DNA from: Sutterella sp. AM11-39
GTDB taxonomy: Bacteria; Pseudomonadota; Gammaproteobacteria; Burkholderiales; Burkholderiaceae_F
Direction of reading: 5' to 3'
NCBI RefSeq assembly: GCF_003472385.1
Contig: NZ_QRLV01000007.1
Coordinates: 1 to 64,000, forward strand
DNA length: 64,000 nucleotides
Below are positions 34,759-43,747 of this stretch, in pieces. The position numbers and the translations under genes are program-made. Every line of letters starts with the position of its first letter. Within the stretch, counting starts at the first letter, position 1. The notes below the pieces were generated by a model, which saw only the letters and a program-made list of their open reading frames with translations, was not told the DNA's origin and did not search any database.

Positions 34759-35607
34759 TCAGACCGACTCCAAACCCAGCATCTTCATCACGGTCGGCAG
34801 TCCCGAAGGCAGTTCGCCCTGCGCTCCGGGAACCGGCCGAGTCCCCGCTTCACTGTGAAAATCACTGCCGGTACTGATGGCCAATCCGTAAAAACGGGCA
34901 AACTGAAGCGCCTTCTCGGTAAACGACGGACTTTGCGAGCCGCTCACGACCTCAATGCCATCACCGCCGCATTCGGCAAAGCCTTCGACTAAAGCATCAA
35001 GCTGCCAGTCGGCAGAGAAGCTGTAACGACCGGGGTGAGCCAACACGGCAATACCGCGCGCCTTGTGGATGAGCTCGACGGCGTCGGCCACCGATCCCCA
35101 AGGAGCGGCCACATACGCGAGCTTTCCTTCGCCGAGGTATTTGTCGAAGGCTTCCTGCTGATTCTTGACGATGCCGCGCTTCATGAGCGCCTTGGCAAAG
35201 TGCAGACGCGAGAGATTGCTTTCGCGGGCCGAAAAAGTCATGGCCTCTTCGAACATCCCCTCAATACCGAGTTCTGCAAAGCGTTCTGCCATCAAAACGG
35301 CACGGCGATCTCGCTCAGAACACATCGTCGTTGTGACAGCGAGCAACTCTTCGTCGTGCGGATTGATGCCAAGCCCCACAACATGAATGTTTTTGCCGGC
35401 GTAGATCGTCGAGATTTCAATGCCGGTGACAAAAGTAAGGCCCTCAAGCTGCGCGGTACGCTGCGCAAGATCAACACCGGCCACCGTGTCGTGATCGGTC
35501 AGAGCCATCGTGCGAACGCCGCACTCGCGCGCAAACCGTACCAGCGCGTCCGGCGCCAAACTGCCGTCGCTGGCTGTTGAGTGCATGTGCAAATCAAGCG
35601 TTCCCAC
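34759..35607 (-). CDS. PHP-domain 3',5'-nucleotide phosphatase / 5'-exonuclease (RNase AM/TrpH-like)
   Basis: A 282-aa PHP-fold metalloenzyme. Metal-ligand segments are DLHMHSTASDGSL (HxH), ALTDHDTVAG, GIEIST near residue 65, AVLAHPGRYSF and ISTGSDFHSEAG. This set and length match the YciV/TrpH family, whose members hydrolyse 3',5'-nucleoside bisphosphates and mature rRNA 5' ends. It is divergent from the gamma-carbonic-anhydrase gene, whose upstream in-frame extension would overlap it. Confidence 0.88.
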   Translation of the reverse strand: MGTLDLHMHSTASDGSLAPDALVRFARECGVRTMALTDHDTVAGVDLAQRTAQLEGLTFVTGIEISTIYAGKNIHVVGLGINPHDEELLAVTTTMCSERDRRAVLMAERFAELGIEGMFEEAMTFSARESNLSRLHFAKALMKRGIVKNQQEAFDKYLGEGKLAYVAAPWGSVADAVELIHKARGIAVLAHPGRYSFSADWQLDALVEGFAECGGDGIEVVSGSQSPSFTEKALQFARFYGLAISTGSDFHSEAGTRPVPGAQGELPSGLPTVMKMLGLESV

Positions 35608-35724
35608 CGAGCCTCCTTCTTTCGTCTATCGCGGTTACAAAGATCACTGCCGTGTCGATCACGCTTTGGTGTCGGTACAATCCAAAACCCAAGCAACATT
35701 ATGACGTTTAGCAGTCGTACGATT

Positions 35725-36249
35725 ATGGCTCGATTCTCCTTCGAAAACCACGTCCCTCAGGTATCTTTTTCAGCCTGGACCGCAGAATCCTCCCAAGTGA
35801 TCGGTCGCGTCGAACTCAAAGACAACAGCAGCATCTGGCCGGGAGCTGTATTGCGCGGAGATTTGGAGTCCATCACGGTGGGAGTCGGCAGCAACGTGCA
35901 GGACAATGCCGTCATTCATACGGAAAAAGGCTTTCCCTGCGTCGTTGAGGACAACGTCACCGTCGGACACGCCGCCGTTTTGCACGGCTGCACCGTCAAA
36001 AGCGGCGCCCTGATCGGCATGGGCGCGATTGTGCTCAACGGTGCCGTTGTGGGTGAAAACGCCATTGTCGGCGCTGGCAGTCTCGTTGCCGAAGGCAAAA
36101 CCGTGGCGCCCGGCACGCTCGTCGTGGGCACTCCCGCCCGTTTCGTGCGCAACCTCACCGAAGAGGAAATCCGCACGATGCACCGCAACACGGCGCATTA
36201 CGTCGAAGAAGCCCGCCGCTTTGAAGCAGGACTGCGTCGCATCGACTGA
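35725..36249 (+). CDS. Gamma-carbonic anhydrase-family protein (YrdA-like)
   Basis: A 174-aa left-handed beta-helix protein built of hexapeptide repeats (SSIWPGAVLRGDLESITVG, NVQDNAVIHTEKGFPC). Zinc-binding His residues are visible in AVIHTE, TVGHAAVLHG and VLHGCTV. The start MARFSFENHVPQVSF at 35725 fits the family N-terminus, and an alternative ATG lies at 35701. Members are trimeric, with carbonic-anhydrase-like or acyltransferase-like roles that are often untested. A C-terminal helix (EEEIRTMHRNTAHYVEEARR) follows. Confidence 0.9.
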   Translation: MARFSFENHVPQVSFSAWTAESSQVIGRVELKDNSSIWPGAVLRGDLESITVGVGSNVQDNAVIHTEKGFPCVVEDNVTVGHAAVLHGCTVKSGALIGMGAIVLNGAVVGENAIVGAGSLVAEGKTVAPGTLVVGTPARFVRNLTEEEIRTMHRNTAHYVEEARRFEAGLRRID

Positions 36250-36402
36250 AAAAAAATTCGCGTGGCAAAGGCTTGAAATCAAGCATTTTTGCCCTCATTT
36301 ATAGGCAAATGAGGTTGCTCTATCGAGCGGCCTATCCGACCTGTTTTTTGTGTCCGTCGCCGTTGGCATTTAGTCGGGCGACCATGACGAATCTGAAAAT
36401 TT

Positions 36403-37347
36403 ATGGCTGATTCTCTCGTTAAGCTCCTTTTTCCCAATCAAAACTGCCACGTGCAGAGCGTTCGCCTGACGGACAGCTGGCAACAGATGAAGGCTTCGCT
36501 CGAAGCCCCGGCCCCCGTGCTGCGCATGCTGGGCGAACTTGCCGCTGCCGCCGCTCTGATGGCTTCAGGCCTGAAGTTTGAAGGCGCACTGGTACTGCAA
36601 ATCGTGGGCGACGGCCCCGTAAAGCTCGCTCTCGTTGAAGTGCGTTCCGGCTTGAAGATCCGCGCCACCGTGCAGATGCGCGCCGGCATGGAAGTTCCCC
36701 CCAACGCCACGTTCAAGGACATGGTCAACGCCAACGGCAAGGGCCGCTGCGCGGCAATTCTCGACCTTGCCGATCGCCGCCCCAACGAAGATCCCTATCA
36801 GGGGGTGGTGCCTCTGACCGGCAACACCGTCGCAGAAACACTCGAGGGTTTCATGACGATGTCCGAGCAGCTGCCTACGCGCATGTGGCTGTCGGCCGAC
36901 GACAAGGCCGCCGGCGGCATCATCATGCAGCGCCTGCCCGCCCACGGCGGCAAGGCGGCCGAAGGCACGACCGAGGACACCGTGGAAGAAGGTTTCCGTG
37001 AAGTGCAGACCTTCGCACAGACCGTCACCCCCTCGGAACTTCTCGAAATCGAACCGATGGAACTGTGCCGGCGTCTTTTCTGGGAACTCAATCCCAGCGT
37101 GCTCGATGAGCTCACCCCCACCTTCTCCTGCCGCTGCTCGCGAGAAAACATCACGCGAATGATCCGCTCGTTCGGCGAAAAGGAAGCGCGCGAAATCATC
37201 GCCGAACAGGGTACGCTCAAGGTGCGCTGCGAATTCTGCGGGTCGCTCTATCTGTTCGACTCCAAAGACATTGACGCGATCTTCAGCGATCATCCCGTCA
37301 AACAGACCTCGGCTGACATTTCAACCACGAGCAAAGGTTCGGCCTGA
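36403..37347 (+). CDS. hslO: Redox-regulated chaperone Hsp33
   Basis: A 314-aa holdase activated by oxidative unfolding. An N-terminal substrate-binding domain (MLGELAAAAALMASGLKFEG and ALVLQIVGDGPVKLALVEV) precedes a C-terminal zinc redox switch with the four Cys in CRCS (about residue 243) and CEFC (about residue 278). The linker is long and acidic. The Cys motif pattern CxC-N-CxxC is complete, so the switch should work. It is transcribed singly ahead of lptE. Confidence 0.96.
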   Translation: MADSLVKLLFPNQNCHVQSVRLTDSWQQMKASLEAPAPVLRMLGELAAAAALMASGLKFEGALVLQIVGDGPVKLALVEVRSGLKIRATVQMRAGMEVPPNATFKDMVNANGKGRCAAILDLADRRPNEDPYQGVVPLTGNTVAETLEGFMTMSEQLPTRMWLSADDKAAGGIIMQRLPAHGGKAAEGTTEDTVEEGFREVQTFAQTVTPSELLEIEPMELCRRLFWELNPSVLDELTPTFSCRCSRENITRMIRSFGEKEAREIIAEQGTLKVRCEFCGSLYLFDSKDIDAIFSDHPVKQTSADISTTSKGSA

Positions 37348-37453
37348 TTTTTGACTCGGAGCCATCGCACGCTCCGTATAATGAACTTCTGCCTGCAGGC
37401 GGGCGTCGTCCTGAAAGCCCGCCTTCGGTTTTTCCAACATTTTCGGTACTTCT

Positions 37454-37978
37454 ATGTTTCGAACCACCAGTCGCCGTACGCTGATCGCTGCAGCGGCGCT
37501 CGCCATGACGGGCTGCGGCTTTCGTCTGCGCGGCCGCTTCTCGCTTCCGTTTGAGACGCTCTACATCAGCTATAACCTCAACACCCCGCTGGGCTCTCAG
37601 CTTTCGCGCCAGCTCAAGGCGGGTTCCGATGTCCGACTGGTGAATTCGCCTTCGGAAGCGCAGGCCATTCTCTACGTGCTCGGCGAACGCCGCTCCCGCA
37701 ACGTAGTTGCCTACAACGCATACGGCGATGCGCGTGAGTACGAGTTGAAACTCGAAGTGAGTTTCCGACTGTCCGCTCCCGACGGCGCACAGTACCTGCC
37801 CGACACCGTGATTGCGGCCGTGCGTGAAATCTCCTACAACGAGGAGGACTACCTCACTCGCGATGCCGAAGAAGCGCTGGTGATCAACGAGATGCTCTCC
37901 GACATCGTCGTTCAGATGGTGCGCCGCATCGAAAAGGCTCAGCCGCCCAAGCAACCTGAAGATCTCACCACCCGCTAA
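37454..37978 (+). CDS. lptE: LPS-assembly lipoprotein LptE
   Basis: A 174-aa outer-membrane lipoprotein that plugs and assists LptD. A signal peptide and lipobox (AAALAMTGCGF) are followed by GFRLRGRFSLPFETLYISYN, the N-terminal family signature, and a basic/acidic C-terminal tail. It lies 29 bp upstream of holA, the conserved lptE-holA pairing. leuS, commonly found upstream, is absent here. Confidence 0.9.
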   Translation: MFRTTSRRTLIAAAALAMTGCGFRLRGRFSLPFETLYISYNLNTPLGSQLSRQLKAGSDVRLVNSPSEAQAILYVLGERRSRNVVAYNAYGDAREYELKLEVSFRLSAPDGAQYLPDTVIAAVREISYNEEDYLTRDAEEALVINEMLSDIVVQMVRRIEKAQPPKQPEDLTTR

Positions 37979-38007
37979 CCGTTTTTTCTGACACTCGGGC
38001 AAATCCG

Positions 38008-39018
38008 ATGCGCTTTTCCGACCTGGAGTCCTATCTTGCGCAAACCCCTCTGGCACCTCTGTGGGTGATCACGGGCGAAGAGCCGCTTCTGATGCTGGAA
38101 GCGGCCGATCTGTTGCGCGCCAAGGCTCGGGAGGAAGGCGCAACGGAACGCGAGGTGCTCAACGCCTCTGCCATCTGGGACTGGTCGAAGCTTCCCGAAA
38201 GCTGCACGGCCATGAGTCTGTTCGGTGACAAGAAAATTGTGGAGCTGCGTCTGGCAAGCCCCCGCCCCGGCGTTAAGGGAACGCAGGCGCTCACCGACAT
38301 TGCTTCGATGCCTTTGGACGGCGTGACGCTTGTCGTCACCATTCCCTACGACTGGAGCCTGAAAAAAGCAGCCTGGTACAAGGCGCTCACCGCCAACGCC
38401 GAAGTTGTCGAATGCAACAGCGTTTCGGCTCGAGAACTCCCCTCCTGGTTTGCTGCGCGTCTGGCCAAGAAAAACCTCAAGGCCGAACCCGCCGCCCTCA
38501 AGATCCTGTCGGATCGCTGTGAGGGAAACCTTCTTGCCGCAGCGCAGGAAGTCTTAAAGCTCGCCTATCTTTTCCCCGAAGGCTCCGTCATCACGGAAGA
38601 GGCAGTCACGGACTCCGTGCGCGATGTAGCCCGCTTTGACGTAGAAAACCTTCTCGAAGCGATGTTTGCGGGCGACGCCGCCAAGTCGCTTCGCATCGTT
38701 GAAAACCTCAACGCAGCAGGTGAATCCATCCCCTCCTTCATGTGGATGATCACCGAAGAGCTGCGCATGACGCTGAAATTCCGCGCAGCGATCGACAACG
38801 GGTCGGATCGCAACTCTGCGCTGCGTCAAGCCGGTGTTTGGGGTGACCGCTCGGCTCGCATCACGCGCGCAGCGGGACGCCTCAACACCCGCAAATTGTC
38901 GAGTGCGTTACTGCTTTGCGCAGACATCGACAAGATCAGCAAGGGTCTGACCGTCCCCAACCGCGACACCGATCCCTGGATTGAAATTGCTGCGCTGGCC
39001 GCTTTCGTGGCTTCCTAA
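38008..39018 (+). CDS. holA: DNA polymerase III delta subunit
   Basis: A 336-aa clamp-loader subunit. The N-terminal AAA-like domain has PLWVITGEEPLLMLEAADLL. The central region SDRCEGNLLAAAQEVLKLAY corresponds to the conserved EGN-L-A---E--KL motif, and the C-terminal collar domain contains NAAGESIPSFMWMITEELRM. No functional Walker A is expected in delta, and none is seen. It is co-oriented with lptE upstream and proA downstream. Confidence 0.94.
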   Translation: MRFSDLESYLAQTPLAPLWVITGEEPLLMLEAADLLRAKAREEGATEREVLNASAIWDWSKLPESCTAMSLFGDKKIVELRLASPRPGVKGTQALTDIASMPLDGVTLVVTIPYDWSLKKAAWYKALTANAEVVECNSVSARELPSWFAARLAKKNLKAEPAALKILSDRCEGNLLAAAQEVLKLAYLFPEGSVITEEAVTDSVRDVARFDVENLLEAMFAGDAAKSLRIVENLNAAGESIPSFMWMITEELRMTLKFRAAIDNGSDRNSALRQAGVWGDRSARITRAAGRLNTRKLSSALLLCADIDKISKGLTVPNRDTDPWIEIAALAAFVAS

Positions 39019-39123
39019 CCGTTCTCATTCCAACCGCCTTTTGCCGGTCTCTTCCCGCTCCGTCAAGTCTTGAGCCGCTACAATCCAAGAACACGCTTTC
39101 GCGTTCTACTGTAGGGTTACAGC

Positions 39124-40398
39124 ATGACGACTTCCGTTTCCAAATTGATGATTGAAGCCGGGCAAAAGGCTCGTGCCGCCTCGCGCCGCATGGCCGCCGC
39201 CTCGACTGCCGACAAGAACAAGGTCCTTCTTCGTCTGGCCGAACTGTTGGAGGCTAAGAAAGAGGACATTTTTGCAGCCAACGAACAGGATCTCGTCAAG
39301 GCAAAGGAAAACGGACTGAAAGAATCGTTCGTGGACCGCCTGCGCGTCACGGAAAAAGTTCTGGGGCTGATGGCTGAAGGTGCCCGACAGACTGCGGCCC
39401 TTCCCGACCCCGTCGGTGAAATTTCCGAGATGCGCCGTCGCCCCTCGGGCATTCAGGTCGGACGCATGCGAGTGCCGCTTGGCGTTCTCGGAATCATCTA
39501 TGAGTCGCGTCCAAACGTGACGGTGGACGCGGCCTGTCTTGCCGTCAAATCCGGCAACGCCTGCATTCTGCGCGGCGGCTCGGAGGCGTTTGAAACAAAT
39601 CGCATTCTGGGTGAACTGGTGCAACAAGCTCTGACTGAAACCGGCTTACCGACTGAGGCCGTGCAGATCGCTCCCACTACTGATCGCGATTTCGTGGGCG
39701 AAATGATTCGGGCCAACAAATACGTCGACGTGATTATTCCGCGCGGCGGCAAAGGACTGATTGCGCGTCTTGCGGCAGAAGCCACCGTGCCGATGATTCA
39801 CCATCTTGACGGCATCTGCCACACTTACGTCGACAAGGACGCTGTCATTGACATGGCTGTTTCCGTCACCGACAACGCCAAGACGCAGCGTTATTCGCCT
39901 TGCAACGCCACGGAAACGCTTCTGGTCCACGAAGCCGTTGCAGACGTATTTCTGCCTCGCATCGGGAAAATCTTTGCGGAGAAAAACGTGGAGATGCGCT
40001 GCGACGCCAAGTCAAAGGCCGTTCTGGAAGCCTCGGGGCTGTCCTGCGTCGACGCTGATCCGTCGGATTGGGATACCGAGTACAACGCGCCGATCATTTC
40101 GATTGCGGTGGTAAAGAGCCTTGATGAGGCCATCGCCTTTATCGAAGAGCATTCGTCCAAACACACGGACGCCATCATCACCAATAATCTGCAAGCTTCT
40201 CAACGCTTCCTGCGTGAAGTGGATTCCGGCAGCGTCATGGTGAACTGCTCGACGCGTTTTGCCGATGGCTTTGAATATGGGCTCGGAGCGGAGATCGGCA
40301 TCAGTACGGGAAAATTGCATGCCCGTGGACCGGTGGGGCTTGAGGGTTTGACGAGCCTGAAGTATGTGGTGATCGGCAACGGAGAAGGACGACAATGA
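39124..40398 (+). CDS. proA: Gamma-glutamyl phosphate reductase
   Basis: A 424-aa NADPH-dependent enzyme reducing gamma-glutamyl phosphate in proline synthesis. Landmarks are [45 protein letters not shown], and a catalytic-Cys segment in [40 protein letters not shown] completes the C-terminal signature. Length is standard. A terminator-like hairpin follows, then a new regulatory region. Confidence 0.96.
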   Translation: MTTSVSKLMIEAGQKARAASRRMAAASTADKNKVLLRLAELLEAKKEDIFAANEQDLVKAKENGLKESFVDRLRVTEKVLGLMAEGARQTAALPDPVGEISEMRRRPSGIQVGRMRVPLGVLGIIYESRPNVTVDAACLAVKSGNACILRGGSEAFETNRILGELVQQALTETGLPTEAVQIAPTTDRDFVGEMIRANKYVDVIIPRGGKGLIARLAAEATVPMIHHLDGICHTYVDKDAVIDMAVSVTDNAKTQRYSPCNATETLLVHEAVADVFLPRIGKIFAEKNVEMRCDAKSKAVLEASGLSCVDADPSDWDTEYNAPIISIAVVKSLDEAIAFIEEHSSKHTDAIITNNLQASQRFLREVDSGSVMVNCSTRFADGFEYGLGAEIGISTGKLHARGPVGLEGLTSLKYVVIGNGEGRQ

Positions 40399-40404
40399 GA
40401 CGCA

Positions 40405-40462
40405 GACCAGCCAACATCATTTGAGACCATCACTTACGAGGTGCACGGCTGGTCAGGGTTTT
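40405..40462 (+). terminator. Terminator-like hairpin after proA
   Basis: GACCAGCC (40405-40412) pairs with GGCTGGTC (40447-40454), followed by AGGGTTTT. The loop is long and the tail weak. Confidence 0.5.
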
Positions 40463-40463
40463 C

Positions 40464-40485
40464 GTCACCTCCTTTAGGAGGTGAC
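40464..40485. promoter_or_regulatory. Palindromic operator, copy 1 (upstream of the TIM-barrel gene)
   Basis: A perfect palindrome: GTCACCTCC (40464-40472) and GGAGGTGAC (40477-40485) around TTTA. Its core ACCTC, six nucleotides, GAGGT, with a spacer beginning CTTT, recurs at 45584-45605 in front of the related dehydratase/reductase operon. It lies 125 bp upstream of the ATG at 40611. It is probably the site of the response regulator encoded at 43099-43737; no other such pair was noticed in the window. Confidence 0.65.
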
Positions 40486-40610
40486 CAAAGTTCCTAATCT
40501 TTGGTACGTAGTCGGCAGAACAATCGAGTTGTAGCATCACCTGAAAGAACCACAAAGATCAGGTTCGATGTCATCACGGTCGAGGTGTACGACCGGAAAA
40601 GGAGAAAAAA

Positions 40611-41576
40611 ATGTTGCAACGTCGAGATTTGTTCAAAGGCTTATGTGCAACGGCAGTCGCTCCCGTGCTTGGTTCCGCAGCAACTCAAGCAATCGCGATG
40701 CCCCGACAGGATAAATGGTCTCTGTCGGCTATCCATCTGACTGCTCTTGATCTTCCTCCCGAAAAGTTGGCCGTAGAAGCCCATAAAGCCGGATACGACG
40801 CCATCGGCATTCGTATCAATCCGATTTCCAAGGGGTCCGTATCCTATCCCTACAAGGCTGGCAGCAAGGAGCTTCGTTCCTTCAAGAGCCTTTTGGCCGA
40901 TCTCGGTATGCGCGTCAACGGTGTGGACGGTTTTGCCTTAAACAGCAACACTGACCCCACTCAATTTGCCGGTATTTTTGAAACGTGCGGCGAACTGGGC
41001 ATCAAATCGCTGTGCATCTGCGGCGATGCTCCGGACAAGCCCAAATTTGCAGCTATGTTTGCCAAGATGTGCGAAATGGCCAAACCTTACGGCTTCCGCA
41101 TTGACCTTGAATTCATGGCGTGGCGTACCATCGGCACGCTGGAACAGGCCTATGAACTCGTCAAGATGGCCGGTTGCTCCAACGGTACCATCGCCGTTGA
41201 CTCCCTGCATCTGTACCGTTCCGGTGGTACCGCTGCCGATCTCGACAAGATCCCGGCTCGCTATCTGGGGGACATTCATCTGTGCGACGCGGTCAAGAAT
41301 CCACCGATCGACCGCAAGCTCATTGCTCAGGTTCGTGCCGGCAAAGCCAATCTCGACAGTACCTCCGGTACGCCGAAGGGATTCGAAGGACTGGTCAACG
41401 AAGCCCGCCTCGGTCGTCTGCTTCCAGGCGACGGCGAATTGCCTCTGGTCGACTTTATGCAACATATGCCCAAGTCCTGCGCTATCGGTGTTGAAGTCCC
41501 CGTCCCGGGCCTGGCTCCGGAAACGGTTCTCAAGCTCTCCTATGAGCATTCGATCCGCGTGCTCAATAAGCTCTAA
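40611..41576 (+). CDS. Tat-exported sugar phosphate isomerase/epimerase-like TIM barrel
   Basis: A 321-aa AP-endonuclease-2-type TIM barrel with a twin-arginine signal (QRRDLFKGLCATAVAPVLGS, cleavage near AIA). Metal-ligand candidates are Glu in DLEFMAWRTIG, Asp and His in VDSLHLYRSGG, His in LGDIHLCDA and Glu in IGVEVPVPG. This fold includes xylose-isomerase-like enzymes, inosose dehydratases and 3-dehydroshikimate dehydratases (AsbF/QuiC). Export is unusual for the family. Since an exported 3-dehydroquinate dehydratase lies 4 kb away behind the same operator, 3-dehydroshikimate dehydration is a plausible but unproven activity. An AAGGAG site precedes the ATG, and a terminator follows. Confidence 0.82.
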   Translation: MLQRRDLFKGLCATAVAPVLGSAATQAIAMPRQDKWSLSAIHLTALDLPPEKLAVEAHKAGYDAIGIRINPISKGSVSYPYKAGSKELRSFKSLLADLGMRVNGVDGFALNSNTDPTQFAGIFETCGELGIKSLCICGDAPDKPKFAAMFAKMCEMAKPYGFRIDLEFMAWRTIGTLEQAYELVKMAGCSNGTIAVDSLHLYRSGGTAADLDKIPARYLGDIHLCDAVKNPPIDRKLIAQVRAGKANLDSTSGTPKGFEGLVNEARLGRLLPGDGELPLVDFMQHMPKSCAIGVEVPVPGLAPETVLKLSYEHSIRVLNKL

Positions 41577-41601
41577 AGAGCCAGTTTCGCCCAATTGAAG
41601 C

Positions 41602-41636
41602 AAGCCTCCGTTGCAATTGCTGTAGCGGAGGCTTTT
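41602..41636 (+). terminator. Terminator after the TIM-barrel gene
   Basis: GCCTCCG (41604-41610) pairs with CGGAGGC (41626-41632), followed by TTTT. It also lies just past the end of the convergent flavoprotein gene. Confidence 0.8.
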
Positions 41637-41677
41637 CGCATGATCTTCAGAAAAGTCAAGCCAAAACGAAGCTTATT

Positions 41678-43102
41678 TCAGACAAGGTTCGCCTTTGCCT
41701 GTAAAGCGTACCGTGCTCCGGATTTGCCGGCTTCCCGACCAAACACAAAGCAGTCGGTAATGGAGCATCCTCCCAACCGATCCTTTCCGTGCACTCCTCC
41801 GGTTGTCTCTCCGGCTGCGTACAGACCGCCGATGGGAATGCCCTGAGCATTGAGTACTCTGGCATGTTCATCGATTCTCAAACCACCACAACAGTAGTGC
41901 ACATACAATCGTTCTTTTCCATAAAAGTAGGGAGGCTTATTAATCTCTTGGGTAAACATGTTTTTACCGAAATCTTCGTCAATGCCCTTGCGAGCAAAAC
42001 TGTTGTATCGCTCCAAAGTCTGACGCAACGTATTCTTGTCGACTCCCATCCCAGCAGCCATTTCCTCAACGGTATTTGCTACCGACACAATTCCGTTCAT
42101 GATCTTTGAACTTCGACTCGCACCCTGAATCGACTGTGAATCTGTGATAACCCAGCACTGTTCATTCGGCAGTTTGCGGATAGCCGTACTGATCTCGTTC
42201 CATGACGAGCCTTCGTTGACAAATCGCCTTCCCTGTGCGTCCACGTAGATATCGGCGCCGACATAGTCTGTCAATCGCCCTCCCCAAAAGGGAATCACCA
42301 TGATGCAATCCATATCCACCAAAGCGGCTCCCAGTTGCGCTCCCATCTTAATGCCGTCGCCAGTAGCACAATCTGTACCGGTGAAATATGGATTGGCCGT
42401 CGTCGGGTAGCGAGCATCCAGCCAAGGCACATATCGGCTGCGCATGGCAACGTTGCCGCCGTAGCCGCCGGTCGCCAGAATGACTGTGGGGGCCTCAAAT
42501 TCCACTGACTGCGATTCGGATTGCACGACCAAGCCTACGATGCGGTTATCCGAGCCGGTTTTAATCTGCATCGCACGAGTCGAAAAGCGAACCTCCACAC
42601 CCAAGGAACGAGCACGTTTATTTAGCGTCGTAATGTAGTCGTATCCAGCACGTACAGCGCTCGATATGTAGCTTCTGGGTGCTAAACCCGCCAAAGTCTG
42701 AAAAACATTGTCTTCCCAACGCAGCCCCATGGAGGCGAGCCATTCAATGATGTCAGCGGACTCGTATACTAGCTTTCTCTGTAGCGCTTCGTTCCCTCGA
42801 CCGTCAGCAAGCCTACGCATACCTTCCAGCATGGTGTGCGCCGACGCTTCATAGTCTTTTTGCGACACATTTTTACGACTCAGAGCACTGACATAACCGG
42901 TGGAAACCATAGTATGACCACCGAGTGTTGTTTCCTTTTCGAGTACCAGTACACGACGCGCGCCATTTTCAGCCGCCGATACCGCTGCCGAGAGTCCCGC
43001 CGCACCGGAACCAACAACAATAACGTCGTAGGAATGATCAACACTGCCGGCATAAGCAACTTTGGCTGCCAGAAGTCCTAAAAGCAATTTTCGCCGCTTC
43101 AT
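41678..43102 (-). CDS. Exported FAD-dependent flavoprotein of the fumarate reductase/KstD-like family
   Basis: A 474-aa protein. The signal peptide contains KRRKLLLGLLAAKVAYA, suggesting Tat export with FAD loaded in the cytoplasm. The FAD fold begins YDVIVVGSGAAGLSAAVSAA and ends GLYAAGETTGGVHGKDRLGG. It lacks a heme domain and an FMN-binding domain. Compared with Fcc3, the proton-donor Arg402 is Trp (FVNEGSSWNE) and the HHTMGG His pair is HYCCGG, while the Arg544 equivalent is kept (KDRLGG). It is thus not a fumarate reductase. It could oxidise or reduce a cyclic acid, but the electron partner is unknown. Its ATG overlaps the regulator's stop codon (ATGA). Confidence 0.85.
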   Translation of the reverse strand: MKRRKLLLGLLAAKVAYAGSVDHSYDVIVVGSGAAGLSAAVSAAENGARRVLVLEKETTLGGHTMVSTGYVSALSRKNVSQKDYEASAHTMLEGMRRLADGRGNEALQRKLVYESADIIEWLASMGLRWEDNVFQTLAGLAPRSYISSAVRAGYDYITTLNKRARSLGVEVRFSTRAMQIKTGSDNRIVGLVVQSESQSVEFEAPTVILATGGYGGNVAMRSRYVPWLDARYPTTANPYFTGTDCATGDGIKMGAQLGAALVDMDCIMVIPFWGGRLTDYVGADIYVDAQGRRFVNEGSSWNEISTAIRKLPNEQCWVITDSQSIQGASRSSKIMNGIVSVANTVEEMAAGMGVDKNTLRQTLERYNSFARKGIDEDFGKNMFTQEINKPPYFYGKERLYVHYCCGGLRIDEHARVLNAQGIPIGGLYAAGETTGGVHGKDRLGGCSITDCFVFGREAGKSGARYALQAKANLV

Positions 43103-43737
43103 ACCGCTCTCTCGCCTGATTTGAGTTTGATCTCGAAAATCGTGAAAAGTCGGGTGAGTTCCGCACTCGTATTGGCTGCAAGCTTAGCCATTGCATTGGC
43201 ACGATGCATCTTGACCGTCGTCTCTTCGATGCCGAGTTTTCGGGCAATTTCTTTATTGCGAAGACCTTCGGAAACGAGTTTGGCAATTTCAAGTTCTCGG
43301 TGAGAAAGCTTGTCGATCCGCTCGACCAGCTTTTGAAGCTGTTCATATTCGTTGGTCTGTTGGATGCTCAAAGCAACGGCTTTGGTCACCCTTGCAAGCA
43401 AGCGCTGCGGTTCCACCGGTTTTTCCAGAAAATCAACCGCTCCGTGGCGCATGGTGTGTACGGCCATTTCAATGTCGCCGTGGGCAGACAGAAAAATGAT
43501 CGGCAACTGACAGTTTCGCTTTTCAAGTTCCTGCTGAAGTTCTAAACCAGTCATGGCTGGCATACGAACGTCCAAAAGCAAACACCCCGGCCGTTCCAAT
43601 GCATCTTCGGAAAGAAATTCAGGAGCACTAGCATACGTAATGACTTCCCAGCCCAGCGTTTCAATCAGCATCTTTTGTGACGCCGCGAATTCGTCGTCAT
43701 CATCAACGATGCGGATAAGAACAGTCGTATCTGTCAT
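43099..43737 (-). CDS. FixJ/TtrR-like response regulator
   Basis: A 212-aa regulator. The start MTDTTVLIRIVDDDDEF at 43737 is preferred (GAGG upstream). The receiver domain has the acidic pocket VDDDDE, the phospho-acceptor Asp in LLLDVRMPAMTG and Lys in DFLEKPVEP. The C-terminal LuxR-type helix-turn-helix reads LSHRELEIAKLVSEGLRNKE and IEETTVKMHRANAMAKL. It lies between its cognate kinase upstream (10 bp gap) and the exported flavoprotein gene (4-bp overlap). It probably binds the palindromes at 40464 and 45584. Confidence 0.93.
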   Translation of the reverse strand: MTDTTVLIRIVDDDDEFAASQKMLIETLGWEVITYASAPEFLSEDALERPGCLLLDVRMPAMTGLELQQELEKRNCQLPIIFLSAHGDIEMAVHTMRHGAVDFLEKPVEPQRLLARVTKAVALSIQQTNEYEQLQKLVERIDKLSHRELEIAKLVSEGLRNKEIARKLGIEETTVKMHRANAMAKLAANTSAELTRLFTIFEIKLKSGERAV

Positions 43738-43747
43738 GCCGCGAACC